A stretch of 64,000 nt of DNA from Cercospora beticola (lineage: Eukaryota; Ascomycota; Dothideomycetes; Mycosphaerellales; Mycosphaerellaceae): the NCBI RefSeq assembly GCF_033473495.1, contig NC_088938.1:3844001-3908000 (forward strand), in the 5' to 3' direction. The notes below the pieces were generated by a model. The model did not search any database. It was not told the origin of the DNA and worked only from the letters and a program-made list of their open reading frames with translations. Each line of letters opens with the position of its first letter. Position 1 is the stretch's first letter. Of this stretch, positions 56,193 to 64,000 are shown one piece after another. A program made the translations under genes and the position numbers.

Positions 56193-57158
56193 CTAGAAGA
56201 ACAAGTAGGCAATCAGAAAGCTCAGTAGAGCGATTGCTGCCACAATTTGGACTGGTACGCCGCCAGGCGCAGGTTGGGTGACAGCGGATGGAGCTCCTTT
56301 TGTTGTGGTAGCAGTGCTGCCTCCTGCGTTGCGCTGCCTAAGCCCAGTCGCTTCAGCGGCCTTGGCTCGCAGATCTCGGATCGTGTCATTGGCTGCCGCC
56401 AGTTGTCGTTCGAGCTCGGCTTGGCTCACACCAGTCGCATTGGATACAGCGGCGGTAGCTGAGTGCAGTGTAGACTGTGACTGGGTGAGGTCATCTGCTG
56501 GCGGAGGGCTCTTTTCGAAATTGGAACTCGATGACCCAAAATTGCGTGCGGGCGTGACGGCGGCGGGTGAGGGCGATGAGTATGCCGGAGGCTCGTCGTG
56601 GTGGGAGACTCCATTCGGTGCAGGCGAGGGAGAGGCAGCGGCGCCCACAGCAGCACTGCCGTCTGCTGGGAGGAACGACACGCGAATCTTCTTCTCTTGG
56701 ATGCTCGACTTGGCAGTCTGCTCGATGTTGGCCCAGACTTGGGTGACGTTTGCGACCTGCACATCAGCGCCAATGGCCACGGACTGCACTAGGAACTTGT
56801 CGCGGCATCGTGCGTCGAGCGGAGGGTCCTCCTTCATGGCCTGAAGGAGCACTTGAACTTCGACATCTCCACCAGGGTCAATGCGGCCGGAGTTGGGTCG
56901 CACGCAGTACCTGTATAGCAATCAGTATCCCTCTCCTCCTCATACTAGGTGTCATCCAAACATACTGCTTAGGAGCGGTAGTCTTGACTTTGAAGGCGAC
57001 AGGATCGCTGTTGGGGTTGTGCAGGCGGAGGACCTGGCTGACTTCGTGGGTGAAGGGGCCTGGGGCGCATTGTCAGTTTTGCGGAAAGCCTTGAGCGAGA
57101 ATGAGATGTATGACGAACGCTTGAAGCCCAGCTCTTGCGGCGTCAAATCCACCGACAT
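56193..57158 (-). CDS. VAP/Scs2 family ER membrane protein
   Basis: Exons 57158-57119, 57059-56966 and 56910-56193 give 283 aa. Splicing reconstructs the MSP domain: MSVDLTPQELGFKRPFTHEV, then LRLHNPNSDPVAFKVKTTAP and KQYCVRPNSGRIDPG. The introns are 59 nt (GTTCGT donor) and 55 nt (GTATGT). After the MSP domain comes a Pro/Ser linker, a coiled coil (SQAELERQLAANDTIRDLRA) and a C-terminal anchor (VQIVAAIALLSFLIAYLFF). VAP proteins sit in the ER and tether it to other membranes by binding FFAT motifs, with roles in lipid transfer and phosphoinositide control. Reading the genomic frame without splicing would miss the start of the MSP domain. Confidence 0.93.
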
Positions 57159-57447
57159 GTTTGCGTGGTTTGTGGTGTTGTTTCGTTGTTTCGTCGGTAG
57201 CCGGCAGATTGCTAAGCTGATCCAGTGGGTGGTTGGGGAGGGCCGAGGCCGTGGTATAGGCGCTGCACGCGGTCGGCGGTGATCGGCTGGCGGGTGGTGG
57301 GTTTTGTACGTGTGTAACAGGAGAACGGCGCGGCGACGTCAGGCAGCGTTGGAGTTGGTAGGGCAATAAGGTATATGTGGGTGGTGGGTGTTGTACGTGT
57401 GTAACAGGGGAACGGCGCGGCGACGTCAGAGTTGGTAGGGAGATGCC
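57159..57447. other. Short intergenic region with a direct repeat
   Basis: Contains two similar copies of a stretch with GTACGTGTGTAACAGG and GAACGGCGCGGCGACGTCAG, near 57307-57342 and 57390-57430, about 83 bp apart. No gene. Confidence 0.5.
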
Positions 57448-57726
57448 TCAGGAAGCTAGGCTGTCACGTGAATTGTACTCGTAAGGTTGCACATGAACGC
57501 TTCGCGAGCAACCCAGCAGGCGGCAACACCGAAGAGGATAGAATGTCTCGTCCTGCAGCGCGAGTCTGAATATCTGCTGTACGTCTTCTGTGCAGTAGTA
57601 GTGACCGCATGGTGCATGAGACAGCTCGTTGTCTGGTGGCCTGTCGTTACACGCTATGCATGCCTCGCGAGCTTCGCTGCATCTCCACATCACTGGAACT
57701 CGGAGCAACTCTGCCAACGGAAGCAA
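57448..57726 (-). pseudogene. RING/IBR (RBR-type) ubiquitin-ligase fragment
   Basis: 92 codons with EACIACNDRPPDNELSHAPC, GHYYC and FRLALQDETFYPLRCC. The C-x2-C...C-x-H-x3-C order and the closing FYPLRCC resemble the RING1 part of fungal RBR E3 ligases. The second cysteine usual after the histidine pair is missing, and there is no IBR or RING2 either side. A TAG precedes it in frame. It looks like a relic rather than a gene. Confidence 0.5.
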
Positions 57727-58432
57727 CTATGGCTGCTGTTCGTGCAGTCGCCCAGGCAGTGTGCGCCTGAACTCAAGGCAAAACCCTTCGGTCCACTCTT
57801 ACTTCTGCCGGTTTCCAGCCTTCGAGCGAGCCCGGCAATGATTTCAGCTCTAGATCGACAAACACACCCTCTCTCTTTGCTAGCGACAGAAAACGGCACT
57901 TCCGTCTGGCAACTCACGCTGGCACGCACACCGTCAGGCCCAGTCAGTCCTTCGCTTGCATCTAGTTTGGCGTCAAGCAAGAAACCTCCGAGCCACGACG
58001 AGCGATACGTAGCCCGGCCACCACAGAAGGACTCACCACCTAAGACAACATCTTTCGAGACGACGCTGTCCGCCACATGTTTCCTGCTTGCGTGCGCACG
58101 ACGAAATGATTCCCATTGGCAGCAACCATCCATCGAAACCACCAGTTGTGCGACCGCAAAATCACCCACCCGTCTCAACCCTTGCATGTGAGCGAGCGCA
58201 AACAACGGCCTCTCACAACTCAGTCAGCATACTTCTGCCATATACGGATGCTTTGCTCGACCACTAGCACTACTGCAAACACTTTGTCAGAGTGTTCAAC
58301 GTCGCGCGCAACGCACGCAACACATGTTTAGCAACCCTTTCGACCAGCCACCAGAAGCGAGAGCCACAGATGATCGCGCGCATCGCAAGTCCCCAAATAT
58401 TGCAGTTACGCACTGTCCCGCCGCTCGCCATC
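57727..58432. other. Intergenic region
   Basis: About 700 bp between the RBR relic and the BTB relic. Frames on both strands overlap each other and lack domains. No gene seen. Confidence 0.35.
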
Positions 58433-59091
58433 ATGTCTCTGTCCGGCAATCTTTTCGACCCGCCAGCAGCAGTGAGAATTGAGCAACCAGCAGCGAAAGT
58501 CGAGCAACCAGCAGCGAAAGTCGAGCAACCAGCAGCAAAAGTTGAGCAACCAGAAGTGAAGGCTACGGAAGATCGTATCTTCTGGGGTAAACTCTTCAAG
58601 CAAGCAGGAAGAGTACTCCGATGTCACGATCAAGTTGTCTGACCGCCGCGAAATCACCTGCCACAAGGCCATTATTTGCAACCGATCCGAATACTTCCAG
58701 AAGTCATGACTCGCGGTTCGCTGAGAGCGACTGGAAGGTCAACGAGCTGCAAGAAGGCAACACGGAATTCATTGAGGCCATGCTTGTCCACCTTTACTTC
58801 GGGCCCTACGTGCCTGCTGCCAATGACACTGTACAGGGCAGCGACTGGCGCTTTCATGTCGAGGTATCTCGCGCCGCCGACAAGCTTCGTCGTACATGTG
58901 CAGTACCTTGTCTACGGCCCCATGTCGAAGGCGATCGTCAGACGATGTCTGAAACTTCTGGCTACCATCGTCAACACAAGCCAGACATGCGACGTCATTC
59001 TCGAGATCAAGAGCAAGTTCAACGACGTCGAAGATCTCATAAACAATGCGGCCGGCAATGGTTATGCAGCAACAGACTTGGTCACTCTGTG
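58433..59091 (+). pseudogene. Frameshifted BTB/POZ-domain gene
   Basis: Protein-like sequence moves through three successive frames. Frame 2 has MSLSGNLFDPP, a VEQPAAK repeat and FWGKLFK. At about 58600 it passes to frame 3 (EEYSDVTIKLSDRREI, then CHKAIICNRSEYFQK). At about 58690 it passes to frame 1 (SRFAESDWKVNELQEGNTEF and LVHLYFGPYV). At about 58890 it returns to frame 2 (VQYLVYGPMSKAIVRRCLKL). The middle parts are a BTB/POZ fold, normally a dimer or Cul3-adaptor domain. Three frame changes, all in the same direction and without good splice sites, argue for a pseudogene, though sequencing error cannot be ruled out. Confidence 0.6.
58497..58559 (+). repeat. 21-bp tandem repeat coding VEQPAAK
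   Basis: Three near-identical 21 bp units reading GTCGAGCAACCAGCAGC(G/A)AAA, preceded by a partial copy (IEQPAAK) and followed by VEQPEVK. It is in frame with the BTB relic, so it was probably once translated. Confidence 0.75.
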
Positions 59092-59499
59092 ACCCCATGA
59101 CTGCGCGGTAAATTTCTGCTTCTCGCCAAATTCGCGCCAGCTGTCAACAACTTCAGAGCGAAAGACACATGCGCGCGAAGTTGGACCACAACCGCCCACC
59201 GCTCAGTCACTCAACACGTCGCGCCCACACGAACACGCCTGAAGGCAACAGCGGCGGAGTCAAGGAACACGCACGCCGATGTACGCGCGTGCATTCTCGA
59301 ACGCCGCACTGCTTGCCGCAAGACTGCCGAGCCCCGCGAGTGTGAGTTGTCTCGCCTGGACCTCTTCAGAGGACGACGACGAGTCTCAGTGCAGTTTCTG
59401 CAACGTGCTGCAGAGCACAAACGAAGCGCCACTTCTTCAACAGCTTCATGTTGATGCACTTCAATCCCTCCTCCGGGAGGAAGGGCACGCTTGACATAT
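59092..59499. other. Intergenic region
   Basis: About 400 bp between the BTB relic and the purine tract. Nothing supported. Confidence 0.35.
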
Positions 59500-59800
59500 C
59501 ATGACATGGACATGAGAGGAGGAAGGGGGGAGGGGGAGAAATGAAGAAGAGAAACGAACAGCAAAAGAAGAGAATAAGTGAAAGAGAAATGAACAAAACA
59601 AAAAGAAAGAAGAGAATGAGTGAAAGGGAAACGGTCTTGCAGAGATAACGTGGGAGGGTGAAAGATGCAAGATTGAGCATGGTCGAGAGAACAAACATGG
59701 AGGAAAACGTCAGGATCTCGCGAAGAGAAAGTTGCGGCAGAGAGGAGAACGTACCAGTACGGAGGAGGAGGAAATAAGGGCGTGGAGATGAATAGGCGTG
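59500..59800. repeat. Purine-rich strand-asymmetric tract
   Basis: About 300 bp in which the plus strand is mostly A and G (for example GGAGGAAGGGGGGAGGGGG at 59517-59535). It holds two diverged copies of AAGAAGAGAATRAGTGAAAG about 44 bp apart. On the minus strand this makes long low-complexity Leu/Phe/Ser frames that should not be taken for genes. Confidence 0.6.
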
Positions 59801-59899
59801 GAGCATGGAGATGAACAGGCGTGGAGCATGGTTGAGGACAGGGCATGGAGCGGAGAGCATCGAGCAAGCGACAAGACAAGTGGCCTCAACAGCGGCGAA

Positions 59900-60335
59900 G
59901 CACTTTCAGCATCACCACCGGCGCGGCAACAGCAACAAGAAAAAGGCACAAGGCCACCGATGCACTTTCAGCACGGCCGCCAGCGCAGCAGCAGCAACAA
60001 AAAGACCCAAAGGGCACCAATGCACTTTCAGCACGGCCGCCAGCGCGGCAACGGCAACAGCAACAAACGCCACAAGGCTATGCCGACGCACTTTCAGCGT
60101 CATGGCAATGACTTTGGCAGAACTCGCCAGGCCGCATGCACTTTCAGCACGGCCGCCAGCGCAGCTCAGCAACAACAACGAAACCCACAAGGCCATGCCA
60201 ACGCTCTTTCAGCGTCGTGGCAATGACTTCGACGGAACCCACAAGCTCATGCCAACGCACTTTCAGCGTCATGGCAATGACTTCGACAAAACCCACAATG
60301 CCATCGTCGCACTTTCAGCATCGCCGCCAGCGCAG
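59900..60335 (+). repeat. Imperfect minisatellite with CACTTTCAGC core
   Basis: The core (G)CACTTTCAGC recurs at about 59900, 59962, 60022, 60088, 60138, 60257 and 60309, with CTCTTTCAGC at about 60203. Two follow-on types alternate: ACGGCCGCCAGCGC and GTCATGGCAATGACTT. Spacing is 50-66 bp. All frames are open across much of it because the units are stop-poor; I do not call a gene. Confidence 0.65.
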
Positions 60336-60799
60336 CTTAGCAACAACATCAATTGCAAGACTTCACAGCAGCTTTGCGAGGAAGCAAATTGCTACGGCAA
60401 CCACTGCTCCGCTACTAATAGCAGTCGCGCACCCACCGAAACAACTCACGACGGGCAATAACATGCACAAAAGAAATCGAAGAGGCACGGTCCTTCGAGC
60501 AAGGTCAACCTGGCTCTACGACTAACGAACGAACAAACGTTCTGAGGAACACAGTCCGCTCAAGATATTGTCAATCCGCAGCCTCGTATAGTCTAGTTAG
60601 ATGTTCTGAGAGATACTTTGGAATGTGAGAAATCGCACGATATTAATAAGTTCCGTCAGCGAACGAAGATGGACGCTTCTCATATAACGAGCTCGAATGT
60701 AATTGACAATTTACGCGTCTATATCGCGCCTACTTACTCAGTGAACGGACCCCCGTGTCTTTTATGCTGCGTACCATTACGACTCCCGCCGGTCTAATA

Positions 60800-60808
60800 C
60801 TATATAAA
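60800..60808 (+). promoter_or_regulatory. TATA box of the UBA-UBX gene
   Basis: TATATAAAG about 320 bp upstream of the start codon, preceded by nothing gene-like. The leader between them is C/T-rich, as expected of a fungal 5' UTR. Confidence 0.45.
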
Positions 60809-61123
60809 GTTCGGGTTTACTTATTAGTGAGATATTTGCTAAGCTACCTTCCCGACGTCGCCGGTGTGCCGCTGCTTCACTCGCGGTGCTTGGTAGCTCT
60901 CACATGCAAAGCACTGTCTTCTCGGCCCACTCCGCTCCGCGCCTCTCCATACATTCACCACTGTCATCCATTTTTCATCGAGTGCGGCAGTGCGTTATTT
61001 CTCAGCTTCCCTTCACGACCACGTCTACTACCTCAACATCCATCATCGCACGCCCGCGACCCCACTTGCCTCCCACAGGACATCTCATTCCATCAACCTC
61101 TGCCTAACTCGAACACCGCCACC

Positions 61124-62059
61124 ATGAGCGATCTCGACAGCCTCGTCGACATGGGTTTCGACAAAGAGAAGTCCCAGATGGCGCTAAAGAAAGGTGGCAA
61201 TCTGCAAGGCGCCATAGACTGGCTCGACAAGAACGCCGACCGCAGCATCGAGCAGCTCAAGGCGGATGAGGCCGAAGACGCCGAGGCACCGCAGTTGGAG
61301 GCAGGCGAAACCGCACGATCTATGATTTGCAACGAGTGCCAGAAGAAGTTCCGATCGATGGCGCAGGCACAATTCCACGCCGAGAAGTCTGGGCATACAG
61401 ACTTCGCTGAGTCAACGGAGGAGATCGCACCCTTGACTGAAGAGGAAAAGAAAGCTAAGCTCGCAGAGCTGCGCGAGAAGGCCGCGGAGAGAAAGGCTAA
61501 GCAAGCCGTCGAGGAGAAGAAGGAACAGAAGCGGAACGAAGAGATTCGCCGGAAGCACACCAAAGAGTCGGACGATGCCAAGGAGGAGCTCGCGCGGAAG
61601 GAGCAGATCAAGGAAGCGGCAAAGAAGCGACAGGAGAAGGCTGATGATATCGCTGCGAAGAAGCGGATCAAAGACAAGATCGAGGCTGACAAGGCTGCTC
61701 GCAAGGCCAAGATCGAAGAAGAGAAGCGGATGCGCGAGAATCCTGCCGCGTACAACCCTGGTGCTGCGACTGCTCCTTCCGGCGCTGCTGCTGCGGCTGC
61801 TCCTGCGGCTGCTCCTGCCAAGGTGGTAAACCACAGTGAAGCACGTCTGCGGCTTCAGACCCCATCAGGCAACGTCATGAAGACGATGCCGGCCGAGACA
61901 ACACTATTCGAAGTTGCAGAAGCTATCAAGCACGAGAAAGGCACCGACGTTACCAGCTTCACACAAGCCTTCCCGAGGAAGACATGGAGCTACGAGGACT
62001 TCGGTCTGACGCTGAAGGAAGCAGGTCTGGTGCCATCGGCTGCGCTTGTCGTGAAATAG
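61124..62059 (+). CDS. UBA and UBX domain protein (UBXN1/SAKS1-like)
   Basis: 311 aa from ATG 61124 (ACCATGAGC context); a longer in-frame opening to 60755 lies in the leader. Residues 1-40 are a UBA domain (LVDMGFDKEKSQMAL). A C2H2 finger follows (C69, C72, H85, H91, in ICNECQKKFRSMAQAQFH). Then comes a long Lys/Glu/Ala coiled coil of about 120 residues (KRNEEIRRKHTKESDDAKEE) and an Ala/Pro hinge. The C-terminal UBX domain spans about 233-311 (ARLRLQTPSGNVMKTMPAET). UBA-UBX proteins bind ubiquitin and recruit Cdc48/p97 for proteasomal degradation. The finger with this order matches the UBXN1 type. It acts in the same pathway as UFD2 in this window. Confidence 0.92.
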   Translation: MSDLDSLVDMGFDKEKSQMALKKGGNLQGAIDWLDKNADRSIEQLKADEAEDAEAPQLEAGETARSMICNECQKKFRSMAQAQFHAEKSGHTDFAESTEEIAPLTEEEKKAKLAELREKAAERKAKQAVEEKKEQKRNEEIRRKHTKESDDAKEELARKEQIKEAAKKRQEKADDIAAKKRIKDKIEADKAARKAKIEEEKRMRENPAAYNPGAATAPSGAAAAAAPAAAPAKVVNHSEARLRLQTPSGNVMKTMPAETTLFEVAEAIKHEKGTDVTSFTQAFPRKTWSYEDFGLTLKEAGLVPSAALVVK

Positions 62060-62989
62060 AAGGAGCATGACCGAGCTAGGCCGGTGGACCGGACGCAGAG
62101 AAGTGACGGTTCGGTCGCCCTGTACGACAAGAAGAGGTCTGTATTCGACGATCTTGATCGGGTAAAACCAATTCCTGGAAGCCATGGTCACGAAAATGCC
62201 GAAAAACGACTCCAACATTCCCCACGCAACGCTTCCTCTCCACGACCAACGCGGGCGTGTGCTCACTCACCAAGGCCGTGGTCACTCCTACACCCACGAT
62301 ATCACTTCGTCATGCGACTGCGCGGTCCATGAAGCGAACCCGCTCTTCTACTGCACTAAAATTCTTTGGCGTTCTTTTCACGATTCTCAGCATAGCGAGG
62401 TGCTGGAAGGACGGCGGTCACGGTGATGACAAAGGCGCTCTTTCATTGTTGGTGTGCATGCATTGAATGTGCATCATTCGGCCAGAGAGCCCAAAGCCCA
62501 TGTGTAGATACGATCGTCACGTGTAAATGAGACACAAAACTTCGCATTGGCTCTCGTTCATGCTCCGCCGTCCCCTTCTAAGCTCACGTTCGCGTGCTTT
62601 CTCCCGCTCGTTGCTTGCTTGCGGTACACATCACCCGGCCCCTCATAGCCACGCTTCGACTGGCGTCTGCGTCCTTCTTGTCAGCTATGAACGCAGCCGA
62701 CGGCTAGCATCGGCTGCTGTATCTGCACGAAGCGCCAGACTGTAGCGGGATGACAGCTCGCAACCGCGAATTGGTGACGCTTATGAACCACGGCCCTGAA
62801 AGGTGAGCTGCTACACATCATCTGTCCGCATTGATCAGCTATAATTCCTGTGGTTTCCGACGAGCTACTTACAGCAACGACTTGTGATTCCCATCGCTTG
62901 ATGACGTTCAGGGAGATGTGGTGCTTAAAACGTGCCCCTGGCACTGCTGCGACCCTTACAGTTACACTGAGAACGAGCGCGAAAGGTCT
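62060..62989. other. Convergent intergenic region
   Basis: 930 bp between the UBX gene and the SMN gene 3' ends. Short frames only; no gene seen. Confidence 0.4.
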
Positions 62990-63584
62990 TCATTCACCCT
63001 CCTGCTGCTGCTGTTGCGCTTGCATACTTTCCTGCATCTCCGTCCAAGCTTTCTGTTGACCTTCGTAGAGGCCGGTGTAGTAGCCCGCATAGTACCACGA
63101 CATCATGATATTCTTGAGGTCTTCGTTTTGTGCTGGTGGCGAGTCAGTTCTGTGTCGACGGGGGAAAGTATGCCTCGACTCACCGCCACCTATGAGGGCT
63201 TGTGGGACACTGGCGAGACCTGGAGGAGCAGCAGGAGGAGGTCGAGGAACTGTTGCTGTGGCCGATGGATGTTGGTTTGGTGATTCTTTCGATAACGGGG
63301 CGAAGTTGATGGGAGCGGCTGGAGAAGGTTTCGATGTGCCATTTGCGTTCAGGTATGCGGCTGCTTTGGAGAGCACTGGCTCTTTGGACTCAGGTTTTTG
63401 CGTGATTTCGACTTTCTCTCCTTTCTGTGCTAAGCTGTGATATTTCTGTGATAAATGTCAATGAATCTGTCCGGCTCGAATGTCGCGGACGGCATACCTT
63501 GTATTCCTCGAAAGCATCATTCCAGGAGTTGACGAGAGCCGAATCATCCCACAGCTCATCATGCGTCAGCTCTCGATTCGCCAT
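62990..63584 (-). CDS. Survival motor neuron (SMN) homologue, Tudor-less
   Basis: Exons 63584-63498, 63445-63184 and 63132-62990 give 163 aa. Introns are 52 and 51 nt (GTATGC and GTGAGT donors). The N-terminal Gemin2-binding-like motif WDDSALVNSWNDAFEEYKKY is made across the first splice. The C-terminal YG box SWYYAGYYTGLYEG (residues 128-141) matches the SMN oligomerisation motif. Between them is a Pro/Ala-rich linker with no Tudor domain, as in fission-yeast Smn1. SMN with Gemin2 assembles Sm rings on snRNAs in the cytoplasm. The poly-Gln end (QAQQQQQEGE) is low complexity. The gene is divergent from the next one over 199 bp. Confidence 0.88.
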
Positions 63585-63783
63585 GGTCGAAAATGCGATT
63601 TGAAGAGCAGACCTGACGAAGGTGAAGTCAATAGTCTTTCATGTGATCGAGGCAAGTCGCGTCTCTTAGCGTCCCACCACTTTCGCCAGTCGGCAAAGTT
63701 TCGTTCGATTTTTGGAAAATAATCTCGAGCTTCAGCAACCAACCTCATTCTATCCCATTGACACCACTTATTGTACAGCAACA
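63585..63783. promoter_or_regulatory. Bidirectional promoter SMN / lysine-rich gene
   Basis: 199 bp between opposed start codons; no TATA box on either side. Likely one shared TATA-less promoter. Confidence 0.45.
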
Positions 63784-64000
63784 ATGTCAGCAGATACCAA
63801 AGGAAAGAAGCGCAAGTCGGGCGAAAATGTTGAGCCTGTCGCAAAGAAGGTCAAAACCACTGCCGTTGTGAACAAATCCGCAGACCGACCTTCGCCCGCG
63901 AAATCTGCTCTCAAGGGCAGCAAAACCGCCAAAGTCGAGACTACTGTAACCGAGAAGCCGGCGAAAGAGAAGAAGAGTGGAAAGCCAGCTAAGAAGGTCG
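63784..64000 (+). CDS. Start of a lysine-rich, probably nucleolar protein (partial)
   Basis: Only the first 72 codons are inside the window and the frame is still open at its end. The sequence (MSADTKGKKRKSGENVEP, then KKVKTTAVV and KPAKEKKSGKPAKK) is a highly basic, disordered tail with several nuclear-localisation-like KKRK/KKVK clusters. This is typical of nucleolar ribosome-biogenesis factors, some of which carry an RRM further on. No domain is visible yet, so the function is open. Confidence 0.7.
   Translation, partial: MSADTKGKKRKSGENVEPVAKKVKTTAVVNKSADRPSPAKSALKGSKTAKVETTVTEKPAKEKKSGKPAKKV

Noticed and set aside
59366..59949. Leu/Phe/Ser-rich minus-strand open frames that look like membrane proteins
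   Set aside because: They are the pyrimidine strand of a purine-rich low-complexity tract; every frame gives the same kind of sequence.
59900..60335. CACTTTCAGC repeats as a CRISPR-like array or a coding repeat protein
   Set aside because: Spacing and units are irregular, and the stop-poor frames reflect composition. Minisatellite is the simpler reading.
61093..61821. 242-codon minus-strand open frame
   Set aside because: Antisense to the UBA-UBX coiled-coil region.
1..64000. tRNA or rRNA genes
   Set aside because: I looked for B-box-like GGTTCRANYCC on both strands with a matching A box and found no convincing cloverleaf; a covariance-model scan would be decisive.

Overview
The window looks like nuclear chromosome DNA of a filamentous ascomycete. 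Protein-coding genes are intron-poor, and the introns are short (about 46-78 nt) with GTAAGT/GTGAGT donors and CTRAC-type branch sites. The genes are fungal orthologues such as ARG4, CCP1, ALG11, UFD2, COX18 and a VAP/Scs2 protein. Several fast-evolving secreted or membrane families look most like Dothideomycetes (Mycosphaerellales or relatives); that placement is inference, not proof. I saw no rRNA, tRNA or CRISPR array and no intact transposon.

Layout. 0-11 kb: a Vfa1-like ESCRT factor divergent from argininosuccinate lyase, then mitochondrial cytochrome c peroxidase, a three-exon cytochrome P450 and a long kelch-ectodomain transmembrane protein. 13-21 kb: a multi-pass membrane protein with an in-frame TAG, an intronless membrane-anchored protein of unknown function, a cysteine-repeat gene built by tandem duplication of whole exon-intron units (17.7-19.0 kb), and a mitochondrial carrier. 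22-36 kb: gene-poor, with a GPI-anchored cysteine-rich wall protein, a formate/nitrite transporter (FNT), an ECL1-type zinc protein and an MDR oxidoreductase, separated by 2.8-3.6 kb stretches without a convincing gene. 37-48 kb: dense housekeeping block (a low-complexity basic protein, ALG11, COX18/OXA2 and the E4 ubiquitin ligase UFD2), with a decayed about 1.3 kb reading frame between COX18 and UFD2. 49-54 kb: three adjacent secreted-protein genes on the minus strand. 54.7-64 kb: a C2H2 protein, a VAP protein, fragments of RING/IBR and BTB genes, purine-rich and minisatellite DNA, a UBA-UBX protein, a Tudor-less SMN homologue, and the start of a lysine-rich gene that runs off the window.

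The genes do not form one pathway. Small themes are ER/glycosylation and proteostasis (ALG11, UFD2, UBA-UBX, VAP, Vfa1), mitochondrial function (CCP1, COX18, carrier) and a cluster of secreted proteins. The most unusual locus is the 17.7-19.0 kb gene. Its protein has seven C-x2-C-x6-C-x-C motifs, and five homologous phase-0 introns each interrupt one copy of that motif.
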